DNA from: Athripsodes cinereus
Lineage: Eukaryota > Arthropoda > Insecta > Trichoptera > Leptoceridae
Direction of reading: 5' to 3'
Assembly (NCBI GenBank): GCA_947579605.1
Contig: OX388309.1
Span: forward strand, 21,953,071-22,017,070
Length of the DNA: 64,000 nucleotides
The notes under the pieces were generated by a model. The model was not told where the DNA came from and ran no database searches. It worked only from the letters and a program-made list of their open reading frames with translations. Each line of letters starts with the position of its first letter. Position 1 is the first letter of the stretch. The translations under genes were made by a program, and so were the position numbers. Positions 21,788-31,157 of this stretch are shown piece after piece.

Positions 21788-24700
21788 TTACTCAGCCGTT
21801 TCTTCTAATAGCTCTCCGCCAACTTCCTCTTGTACAGACTCGATGTCTTCCGTAGTGTTTGGGGCTGATCGAAGGTTATCTACGTGAACCTTGATAGGTT
21901 TTCCACGTCTGTCAATCCAATATACGTTTCCTCGGCCAACCGACATCAAAACAGAGTAAGGCCCTGACCATTTTGGCGCAAAACCTCCATGAAACCCAGC
22001 TAAGTGATTTGAAATAGGATGTTCTTTCATCATGACTTCTTGACCGGTGGTAAATTTAGGTATGGTGGTCGTCGCAGACGCATATTTTTCACAATAACGT
22101 GCTTGATTTTGACGTATTAAGTTATCCTCGTCTGTGCGGTCACGTGCTTGTTCCACTTGATCGTTATCCGATGCAGGTATATGTGCCCATTCTCCTGGCT
22201 GCTTCCGTTCATATCCTAATAAGGCCTGTGATGGGGTTACTCCTGTAGCGTCGTTACGTCGACCTCGAAGCGCTCCAATTATTCGAGGTAAACACTCATC
22301 CCAATGACGATGTTCTCTATTGAGAAGATGAATTCTTAATCCCTTCTTGATTTCCTGGTTTCTTCTCTCCGTTATGTTCGCTCTGGCATGGTAAACTGCA
22401 GTGGTCCAATGTTGGCATTGCCAACGCTCGATGGCCAACTTCCATGATCTATGTATAAATTGTCGTCCATTATCTGAGAGTATGGCCCTAGGATAACCAT
22501 ATCGTGAGAATACTTCCGTTTCCAGGATCCTTACGATTTGAGATGCTTGTCCAGTCTTGATTGGAAATGCTTCCACCCACTTGGAAAACATATCGGTGAC
22601 TACCAGTAGGCACTTGTTTCCTTTCAATGATCGTGGATAAGGCCCCATTAAATCTACTGCTACAATTTCAAATGCATGCTGTGCTTGGTATGCTCCTAAG
22701 GGAGCATGTGGACGGTCGGGCAAAGCTCTTGCTTTTGCGCACACGATGCATCTTTTTACGTATCGCCGTATATCACTGTTCATTCCGGACCATAAATAGT
22801 ATTGTCGGACAGCTCTGATCGTCTCTTTCTCTCCAGGATGTCCTGCTCGACACCCATTATGATAACTTTTGATCACTTTCGAGATCATAAATTTAGGTAC
22901 GATCATTTTCTCTGTCTCACCATCTTCCATAGCACGATAAAGGCAACCGTCACGTAATCGATAAAATTGATTTTCTGTATTGGGATTGGAATTGTCCGCC
23001 GAAACTTGATGCTCTAAGCTACTGATGAGCCTCATAATCCTAACATCAGATCTCTGAGCCATACGCACTTTATCTGCTAATCCAATGGTAATATCTTCGT
23101 CACTGGAAGCTTGATGTTGACGTGACGATCCTAATTCATCTTCAATATGCATCACTTGTGGAACATTGGATCCTGTCTTCCAGCCTTCCTGGTGTACTGC
23201 TGGATACATGGCTCTACTAATTTCCGTATCTGGGTAAGTAAGAACTTGCTCGGGGCTACGAGAAAGATAATCCGGAAGTTGATTCTTCTCGCCGGGACAA
23301 TGTTCAATGGTGAAATTATACTCTTGAAGAAGCAATGCCCACCTTGTAAACTTGGCTCGTTCATCCTTGGCGCTGTCCAACCATGTTAAGGCTCTGTTGT
23401 CGGTCCTCAAGATAAAATGTCTACCTTCTAAGAAGGCACGGTATCTTTTGATGGCCCACACTGCGGCCCATGCTTCTTGCTCATTGGAGTGCCATTTTCG
23501 CTCAGCGTCAGTAAAACGAGCACTTGCATAAGAGATAACATCTCTACCACCATCTGAACGTTCATGAAATAATACTGCTGCAACACCCAGCATGCTAGCG
23601 TCCGTTTGTAAAATAAACTTTCGGGTAAAATCAGGTCTGCATAGGGTCTTTGGCTTAGTCATCTCAACCTTGATACGCTCCATTGCTTGGTTAGCACGTG
23701 TATTCCATTTAAATGGTCTTTTAACACTTAACAAATCTGTAAGTGGTGCTGCTAATTCAGAGAAACGAGGTATATACTCCCGCAGCCAGTTACATAAACC
23801 TAGAAAAGCGCGTAATTGTTTTCTGGTTGTTGGGACAGGAGTGTCCATTACGCTAATCTCGTGAACCTTTTGTGCCTGGTTTCCGGAAGCTGTTACGACA
23901 TGGCCCAGGTAGTCTATTTCCTTGGTGACAAGTTTACATTTATCGGCCGCACATCGAAGACTATACTGTTGTAATCTTTCCATAACCAACCGTAGATGAC
24001 GTTTATGTGACTCCCAATTTGGTGAATATATTATCAGATCGTCTAAGTAAACAAGTACAAATTCTCGTAAGTAACCTGCAAGCACTTCCTGCGACATGAT
24101 CTTCTGAAAGGTTCGAGGAGAACCCTTCAAACCAAAAGGCATAACTTTAAATTGATATGACGCGCCATCAGGCGTGGTGAACGCAGTATAAATCTTGGAA
24201 TCCTCATCCATTGGCACCTGCCAGTATCCCTTCTGTAAATCTATTGTTGAGAATAACTTTGCGTTGCCCAAGTCTTTAAGTGTCTCATGAATGATAGGTA
24301 AGGGAGAAGCTGCATCTTCGGTGACGTCATTCAGTTTTCGGTAATCTACACAAAATCTATACTCGTCTTTGCCTTTCTTGGGAACCATAACGATTGGAAA
24401 GCTGTACGGAGATCTGCTTGCTTCAATTACTCCATCCGCTAGCATTCCTTCAAGTTGGGAGTATAAGTTACGTTTCTTAGCATCTGACAGCTTATAAGGT
24501 GGAAGTCTAATAGGTGCGTTATCCCGCAGTGTGATGGTGTGAGGTTGTAACGGCGCAGGACCAGCATATGGCAAGAAGATATCCTTAAATTCATCCAGAA
24601 TCTCGTTCAGCTCCTCATGTTCAGTCCTGGACAATGTGGCTGGTAGTTCTGGAAACTCTACTTTTCTTGAATCGATACCAGCTCTTCTTACTGGCAAAAG

Positions 24701-25240
24701 GTGCGTTGTCATCCGTTCCTCTCTTCCAAAATGTAAACATCCTCGATACAGGTCCAAAACTGCCTGATGTTTAGCCAACCATTCTATGCCAAGAATTATG
24801 TCTTCCCGGAGATCTTCTGATACCAAAAACTCCTCCTCCATTATTGCCTCCTGTACCTGCATCCTCAATGAAATCGTTCCATGTACATCCATACGCGTAC
24901 CGAAATTTGCCAACTGCAATTTTTTTATGGATGTATTTTGTACATTTCCCTCTACCAGGGATAACTTGATAAGGTTGTGGGATGACGCTGAATCCACCAA
25001 TGCAATTCGCTCCTTGCCGCTTATTTGTATTCTTATCTTAGGAAGAACGACACGCCCAGGGTTGGTGATGATATTACACTCAGGAGTTACTTCAACTTCA
25101 ATGGCATCGAAGTCTTCTACAGGCAGCCTCCTTGGAACATGCATATCCTCCACTTGGATATGTCCGTGGGATGTGTTATCCACGCTTTGTTCACTCTGGA
25201 GACTCCTATTTCCTCTTCCTTCACCATCCGAGTGTATCAT
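21788..25240 (-). CDS. pol: Gypsy Pol polyprotein (protease, RT, RNase H, integrase)
   Basis: Uninterrupted; 1150 residues from the first Met, though the frame is open back to the frameshift site at 25378, so that Met need not be used. Numbering from it: a retropepsin-like domain with LVDSASSHNLI (81-91) and IILGIEWL; RT with QVPM and FGL motifs and catalytic YLDD (398-401); RNase H with TDAS (D547), E588 and RTDN (D614); an integrase zinc finger H794/H801/C831/C834; a catalytic triad D863, D923, E958 (spacing 35, as in DD35E); and a GPY/F module (WSGPY 1091-1095). The protease active site reads D-S-A rather than D-T/S-G, which is unusual. Everything else looks functional. It would be made as Gag-Pol and act in the virus-like particle. 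Confidence 0.95.
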   Translation of the reverse strand: MIHSDGEGRGNRSLQSEQSVDNTSHGHIQVEDMHVPRRLPVEDFDAIEVEVTPECNIITNPGRVVLPKIRIQISGKERIALVDSASSHNLIKLSLVEGNVQNTSIKKLQLANFGTRMDVHGTISLRMQVQEAIMEEEFLVSEDLREDIILGIEWLAKHQAVLDLYRGCLHFGREERMTTHLLPVRRAGIDSRKVEFPELPATLSRTEHEELNEILDEFKDIFLPYAGPAPLQPHTITLRDNAPIRLPPYKLSDAKKRNLYSQLEGMLADGVIEASRSPYSFPIVMVPKKGKDEYRFCVDYRKLNDVTEDAASPLPIIHETLKDLGNAKLFSTIDLQKGYWQVPMDEDSKIYTAFTTPDGASYQFKVMPFGLKGSPRTFQKIMSQEVLAGYLREFVLVYLDDLIIYSPNWESHKRHLRLVMERLQQYSLRCAADKCKLVTKEIDYLGHVVTASGNQAQKVHEISVMDTPVPTTRKQLRAFLGLCNWLREYIPRFSELAAPLTDLLSVKRPFKWNTRANQAMERIKVEMTKPKTLCRPDFTRKFILQTDASMLGVAAVLFHERSDGGRDVISYASARFTDAERKWHSNEQEAWAAVWAIKRYRAFLEGRHFILRTDNRALTWLDSAKDERAKFTRWALLLQEYNFTIEHCPGEKNQLPDYLSRSPEQVLTYPDTEISRAMYPAVHQEGWKTGSNVPQVMHIEDELGSSRQHQASSDEDITIGLADKVRMAQRSDVRIMRLISSLEHQVSADNSNPNTENQFYRLRDGCLYRAMEDGETEKMIVPKFMISKVIKSYHNGCRAGHPGEKETIRAVRQYYLWSGMNSDIRRYVKRCIVCAKARALPDRPHAPLGAYQAQHAFEIVAVDLMGPYPRSLKGNKCLLVVTDMFSKWVEAFPIKTGQASQIVRILETEVFSRYGYPRAILSDNGRQFIHRSWKLAIERWQCQHWTTAVYHARANITERRNQEIKKGLRIHLLNREHRHWDECLPRIIGALRGRRNDATGVTPSQALLGYERKQPGEWAHIPASDNDQVEQARDRTDEDNLIRQNQARYCEKYASATTTIPKFTTGQEVMMKEHPISNHLAGFHGGFAPKWSGPYSVLMSVGRGNVYWIDRRGKPIKVHVDNLRSAPNTTEDIESVQEEVGGELLEETAE

Positions 25241-25311
25241 CGCTTCGACAATAACTGTCTGTACTGCTGGCTCTTCGTCTGGGTGGGGTTCTTCGATGGT
25301 GGCCGTATCTC

Positions 25312-26391
25312 TTAATCGCGGTGCCCTTGGGTTGGACGAGGTCCGAACTGTCCTTGACCCGGGCGTTGTCCGTTTAAAGGCCGATTATTAGATTGAGAAG
25401 CTTGTCCGTTATGTGGAGAATTTCGTCCGTTTGGTCGAGAATCTTGTCCGTTATGCTGAGTGTTTTGTCCGTTATACTGAAAGCTTTGCGAGTTTTGTTC
25501 GTTGTTCCAGGAGTTATGATTGCGTCCGTTATTTCGATAGTTACGATAATTGCGTCCGTTATTCCGAGAGTTATTTCCGTTGTACCGTGGGTACTGTCCG
25601 TTCCGTCTCGTATTGTGTTGCACATTGTTATCGCCTCTTTCCATCTGCTCATCTTCTCTCTCCTCCCTGTGTGTTGTTTCCTGATGAAGAGCTTCGATTG
25701 GCGAGTCAATGTCATTCACCTTTGTCCATAATTCGTCAAAACTACCCCCGACGTTTCTTCCGATTCTTTCGCGATATTTCAAAGTCATAAGTCCGACAGT
25801 ACGAAGAAGTAATGCGTGTTTCCAAGGTTTATCCCCATACACTTTGGAATATACCCGTGCTTTTCTTTCGAGAAATGTAATTCCTGACTCACGAATGTCT
25901 TGTTCATTTGTCAAGATATGTGATTTAAGGGCCGTCCTGTATTCCTCACCGGTGTACCTTGCTAAAAAGAGACTTTTAAATACGTGCCACCTAAAATGGT
26001 TACTTCCTGTTCTCTGCCACCAAAACCGAGCCGATCCCTTGAGCTTTTTAGCTACTTCTGCAACACGGTCATCTTCATGTACATCTACTTTATTGAAATA
26101 GGTCTCACAATACCTAATGAATTTTTCCGGAGATTCTTCAGGCCTCCCCTCGAAGTTCATTGGAACGCCGTCCCTCCTTTCGTTCATTACATATATGACC
26201 TCGCGCTGTATCGTTTGACTCTCCTCTTCATGTTGACTTCTAGACGTATTTGAATTTTCCCCGGACTCCGTGGTAGTTCTTCCTGAACTCCTAGAGTCCT
26301 CACGAGATACGACAGACATAAATACATATTTAAACAATAATAAAAATCCACCGATGCCTATAGTTGCACCACCCACAATAAGAGGAAACAT
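25312..26391 (-). CDS. gag: Gypsy Gag protein
   Basis: 359 residues from the ATG at 26391. Residues 83-230 resemble the Ty3/Gypsy Gag capsid core (EESPEKFIRYCETYF, ARFWWQR, FKSLFLARY). Two features are odd. The first 24 residues are strongly hydrophobic (LIVGGATIGIGGFLLLF), like a membrane segment; a Met at 25 offers an alternative start without it. There is no CCHC zinc knuckle, and the only cysteine is C95. Instead the tail (about 262-345) is an Asn/Gly/Arg/Gln-rich run of NGR/NGQ repeats that could bind RNA. It ends with TAA at 25314-25312; pol overlaps it in the -1 frame. Confidence 0.88.
   Translation of the reverse strand: MFPLIVGGATIGIGGFLLLFKYVFMSVVSREDSRSSGRTTTESGENSNTSRSQHEEESQTIQREVIYVMNERRDGVPMNFEGRPEESPEKFIRYCETYFNKVDVHEDDRVAEVAKKLKGSARFWWQRTGSNHFRWHVFKSLFLARYTGEEYRTALKSHILTNEQDIRESGITFLERKARVYSKVYGDKPWKHALLLRTVGLMTLKYRERIGRNVGGSFDELWTKVNDIDSPIEALHQETTHREEREDEQMERGDNNVQHNTRRNGQYPRYNGNNSRNNGRNYRNYRNNGRNHNSWNNEQNSQSFQYNGQNTQHNGQDSRPNGRNSPHNGQASQSNNRPLNGQRPGQGQFGPRPTQGHRD
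25323..25378 (-). promoter_or_regulatory. Gag-Pol -1 ribosomal frameshift signal
   Basis: The slippery heptamer T TTA AAC (25378-25372) is in the gag frame at codons P338-L339-N340. Seven nucleotides downstream a GC-rich stem begins: GCCCGGGT (25364-25357) pairs with ACCC and GGGC (25332-25329 and 25326-25323) across an AA bulge. Its loop holds a second GGAC/GTCC helix. Slipping back one base enters the pol frame, which I read without a stop to the Met at 25240. All three parts of a classic -1 signal are present. Confidence 0.82.
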
Positions 26392-26411
26392 TTTAAACGA
26401 TTAATTATATA

Positions 26412-28353
26412 AAACAATAACACTGACGTGTTCACACAGAAAAAAAAAAACACATGTAAGTACTATTATCATATAGTAATAGAATATAAGTAATGTACAA
26501 AAATTATAAATAAAAAACAATTACTTCTTCGTTGCGCTGGCTAAACGCGAGGGCGCGACCCTCAGCGATTGTAGTACAATTAACACAATGTCCATATATG
26601 TGTCACGAAGAGTCCAGTTGCAGTGCACAAATATAGTTCCCGATGAACAACTTCACAATGGAATATTTTATCAATAGTCTATTAATCACTTGTCGAATAT
26701 ATGATATTGCAATCAAATTAAAAAAAATAGTCTCTGATGATAATAATGAAATTCACTTTTCAATTTATTTCTCACTTTCGATGGATCACTTCTTACTTAG
26801 GTATTTGTATATCGTAAATACCTAGCAGACAAGGCGAGTACTATATCGGTGTTACGCGCACGGATGTTGAAAAACTTCTGAACTCTCGTCCTTGAACTGC
26901 GCTGGCTTATATAGTTCTCCGGGGCGGCAGACAGAGACAGAAATAAAATTGTTCTGTCTCCTTCTATGTCCTTGTACTTTTCTTCAATGGCATTATAAAA
27001 TAGTATGTATTTTAAATTTGATTGCTTTATCATAATATGAAGAATATTAAAATGATTAAAATGCGATGTTTTTTTCTTTCTTGAAGTTACAGCCGTTTTT
27101 CGGAAGATAATTATCAAACAAGATTATTTACATACATTTGAATTATGGAACAACTACTTAACTTATCTTAACATGTGCAAAATTATTTACAATCAATTTT
27201 CACCTAGATATCTACATCTCTAAACAACAATTAATTTAATTAAATACATTTTCATGTTCTTTTGATATACATAGGTATCGTAGAATTTTAAAACAATAGT
27301 TATGACTCTAAGATTATCATAAAGTTTGATCCTATACCTACCGATACAATTTACTTAGCAACATCAATTTATAATTTACATACTCGATCTACTTTAAATA
27401 TAAAACAAATCTCAATTGTAACATATCGTCATAATATCTTATTGAAATCATTAAATATTATTAGTGTACACCTCGGTGTATCAACAAGCAATTATTTACA
27501 TATCAAACATTATTATTTCTTATAATATCCAATTATTTACATACGTCCTTAATCAAGTTTATTATTACTTTTGTTTTTAAATATGCAAAACTTTCTTTAT
27601 ACCTATCTCAATGCCAGATATTAAATCCAAATTATATTTTTCAATATAATGACAATATCCCATAAGTCGTGTGACTTGATAGATATTTATTAGATACAAT
27701 GAATCAGTGATACAATTAATCATTGGATGGACACATCTATATAATTATAATAAAATTAATTCTTTCCGTACTAGTAAATATTAACTACCTACTATATTAT
27801 TTACATTTTTACATATTTAAACATTTCTTTTACTCAATAAATTACTATATGCAATATTTACACAGGTTAGGTATATTTTAGGATCTCTCATACGACCCAA
27901 TGTATTATCACATACATCATATCAAAAATCATACAAAATAAATTACAATTAAAATATTACTATACCTAGCGCGGACATTAGTCATTATAACAGGTGTAAA
28001 AACAAAACACTTTGTTAAACAAAAGGGAATATCATAAAGCCATTAAGATTTTTGTAGAAAAAGTTACAACAAAATAAAATTACCCAGCGGCTAAGTGAGT
28101 AGTCACCAGAACTCTCATTGTTATATGGGATAGTTATAATCCTGCCATTGTTTATTTAACTTTCACTAATACATACAATAGTATCTAAGTGCAGGTAGAT
28201 ATATAGGTACATAAAAATAAATGCATCAATATTTGGATTTTTCTAGACTTTCTTGCGAACTCTATTATTTGAAATAAATATTCCCTTATCAACAAAACAA
28301 TATTATATTCATCATAATGTTTTCCGTCATAATTAATTAGCAATGCATATCAA
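26412..28353 (-). repeat. 5' LTR of the Gypsy element
   Basis: Uninterrupted LTR of about 1.94 kb. U3 is long (roughly 26914-28353) and AT-rich, with five exact ATTATTTACA words (plus-strand reading), also present in the 3' copy. A TATA box and initiator define R; U5 ends beside gag. It holds two short open frames identical in both LTRs (26643-26825 and 26797-27117). They look incidental. Confidence 0.92.
26879..26913 (-). promoter_or_regulatory. LTR core promoter driving gag-pol
   Basis: TATATAAG at 26913-26906 and an initiator-like TCAGAAG with A at 26879, 34 nt from the first T. The spacing is close to the usual ~30 nt, so transcription is predicted to start near 26879 and run toward lower coordinates. 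Confidence 0.55.
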
Positions 28354-30782
28354 CCAGTTTAAACATAATAATTAACGTAAGTGCAAAAATATTTTATACT
28401 GTCTTGTCGACTATAAAAGAGTCTTACTATACCTATTTTGTATACGTTAAAAATTCGTAAATGTATTGTTGGATAAGTTTTTAATTACGGAATCATATAG
28501 AAAATGAAATGTCAACAGTAATATCAGATAATTCCAATGCTTGTCCAGTCTCATAAATAGCGATCTATTTATTCGATGAGTGATCTAAAGAGCTTTATTA
28601 TTGACTTTCTAGTTTAATCATTTCTCATAATACCTACATACCATTCCATATAAGTGTATCGTATATTATGTATAAGGAAACATGGAAAGTAATTATTATT
28701 ATATGTTATAGTTATTATTATATTGGCCATAGTACACTTGCTCTACTCATGAGAAGATTTATTCGTGTTGACAGCCTTGGGTGCACGCGATACGTTCTGT
28801 ACTCGTAAGTACCTACCTGTGCAATAAGCTGTAATTTGTAAAAACAAAAATAATATTTTAAAATTGAGTATCATAATATTAAATACTGCATTTTAGTCTA
28901 TTGTTAATATGCAATTTGATTCATTCGAGGTGGAATATTGGTTAAGATAATTCGCAGTATCTAATGTAAGATAAGTCGATTATTATGGGTGATATAATCC
29001 GTTGAATATAATACTCAATTCAGGCAAAATCCCATAGGAATATTATGGACAAAAATAATACAATTTATTATAGTTATACGTAGTACCTACTTTTTAAATG
29101 AATTTCCTAGACTTGAATAATGTTTTCGGTATATTTTAATACCTATGTAATTATAAGAAAGTTTTTAATATTGGATTTAGCAACAAACTACATTTTAATA
29201 CCTTCTATTATTCTTCTTCTAGTTCAGTTAACAAGATGTTGGTATGTACCTACCTAATTAATTTATTTGTTTCTTGTACACTTGTTCCATTATTTGTCAA
29301 GCTTTTTTGTGGTGGACGATCTCCTTAATTAAACGTTTCCTTGCAAAGTTATTTATCGTCATCCCACACACACGAAACACCCTATACATAATGAAAATAC
29401 TAAAAACACTTAGACAAATAAAATAGTAAATTGCTGTCTCTTAAAGTTGAATTATTTTTGAAAGGGATAATATGTTGATTAATCAATTGAAGAATAGGCA
29501 ATCTTCAGCATTTTTTTATAACGTTTATTTTGTTGTTGTAATAAAACATTTTTTTACTGTCTGATGAGTCTAAAACAATATTGATTTTATTAATAATTCA
29601 AGAGTTTTTGTGTTTATACTGTAGAAATCCAATTTTAACTATGTTAATTGAAGTTTTTCGTTTGTTTTTATTAAATTAAATTACCAAGGTGAGTTAAAAA
29701 AACACTATTTAGTTAACTTTCACGTGATTATATTATTACCTATTATTGACACCCTGAAGTTGATGTCATATAAATGATTGGTACATTGGGAAATAGCGTC
29801 ATTCAGGTAGATAGAAACCATGTGGGGTGAAAAACAGTGCACTTTTAGCTAACTATCATTGTACTTTCTAAATACAAACTAGCACATTTTATTAGTTCGA
29901 CGTACAGAACCATGTAATATTATAGAGTATTATGATAGTAATAAATGTTCTCGGTTTTATCACACACCGGTAACGGTAATTTTATTGAAAAACTGTCAAA
30001 ATGACTGTAAATTTAACGTTCGTATTATGGATTTTAATATTATTATTATACCTAAATGGAATTGTCATATTATTGTTATGGTAGTCTTTGAATCTGGCGT
30101 TGTATGCTGGTCAAAATAGTTTTTCTTTGACCCAATATTATAATGTACCATCAGTAACTATTCAAACCACTTCTTATAGACCGATCGGATATCCATTGAT
30201 TTCAAACCATGTTTTCTCAACATATGTACAATAGACATTATTGTTCGTTGTTTTATATATACTATCAAACCCGAGATAAAATTAACACATTTTGGGTCGT
30301 TGGACCAAGGTGGGTACGACTCAAATCAATAAGTTGCACACATTGAGACGTTTTTAGGGCAATGTGGGACAATGCTTCGATGAGAGGATTGCGTTGTGAT
30401 GTGACAAAAATTATATGGTGTTTTCCTTTGCTACTTGCAAAATGATTGCATATGAAATTTGCCACTACGATGAGCATTGGATGATAATTTTTTCGTATAG
30501 CAGAAACAATTTGGAATGATTCAATCCACGCTTTTTTCTTCTACTTTGTTTTTTCTTTCGATTTGTTACATAATTGCCACTCTGAAACTAATAAACATTA
30601 ACTTCATTCAATAGCTCACAATTTAATTTGATGAATTTTTTGTATGCCAGTTTGGAAATTATTCAATTCACCCTTTCTTCTTCTACTATTTTTTTTTTAA
30701 ATGGAAGAGGCCTCTTACAATTTGTTACAAAATTGTCAATGTGTAACTAATATACATTATTATTGTCTCTATAATATGATCC
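28354..30782. other. AT-rich sequence with no recognised gene
   Basis: No supported coding region or repeat. A 70-codon minus-strand frame at 30265-30477 has no motif I recognise. Confidence 0.45.
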
Positions 30783-31142
30783 TTTCTCCTTCTTCTTCGC
30801 CCTTGCCTTTATCCCATTTACTTGGGGATGGATCTCCGAGTCCTCATCTTCCAAGTTTTCCGGTCCCCTGCGTCCGGACTTTGCCTCCTTCATGTCCCTG
30901 GCAATTGTGGACATCCAGGTGGTCACTGGTCTGCCTGGTCTTCTGGATCCTACTTCTACGTCCATTGTCTTTTTGATCATGTTATCCAGTGGTAGTCTCA
31001 AGATGTGTCCGTACCATCTTAATCGGTTTTCGGTTATTTTTTCGCCGATGGGAGCGACTTTGAAACTACCACGGATATGGGCATTTTTCATCCTATCCAT
31101 TCTTGTTACACCACCAGCCCATTTGAGCATTTTCATTTCATT
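30783..31142 (-). pseudogene. LINE reverse transcriptase C-terminal fragment
   Basis: Minus-strand frame open for about 120 codons from the 5' truncation near 31142. It contains MLKWAGGVTRMDRMKNAHIR, ENRLRWYGHILR and SRRPGRPVTTWM, the standard order of the region after the RT domain in RTE/BovB-like LINEs. The end is GA-rich (gcgaagaagaaggag). It ends 16 bp before the CACTGAG terminus of the DNA transposon at 31158. Confidence 0.75.
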
Positions 31143-31157
31143 GGTGTGTAGAGTCTA

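Larger units (their letters stand above)
17811..28353 (-). mobile_element. Ty3/Gypsy-type LTR retrotransposon, nearly intact
   Basis: Read on the minus strand: 5' LTR (28353-26412), a very short leader, gag (26391-25312), pol in the -1 frame (to 21788), a ~670-bp 3' untranslated region with a purine tract, and the 3' LTR (21113-17811), which is split by a LINE insertion. No env-like frame follows pol. The LTRs appear identical apart from an 11- versus 12-base A run, so insertion was recent. I could not find a target-site duplication next to either boundary, nor a primer-binding site starting TGG between the LTR and the gag ATG. The Ty3/Gypsy class follows from domain order, with integrase after RNase H, and the GPY/F module. 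Confidence 0.93.

Noticed and set aside
22627..26253. Plus-strand frames opposite gag and pol, including a 201-codon one at 24786
   Set aside because: Antisense shadows of intact, motif-rich minus-strand coding sequence.
30265..30477. 70-codon minus-strand frame
   Set aside because: No family, no repeat context and no splice signals that I could defend. Frames of this length occur by chance in the window.
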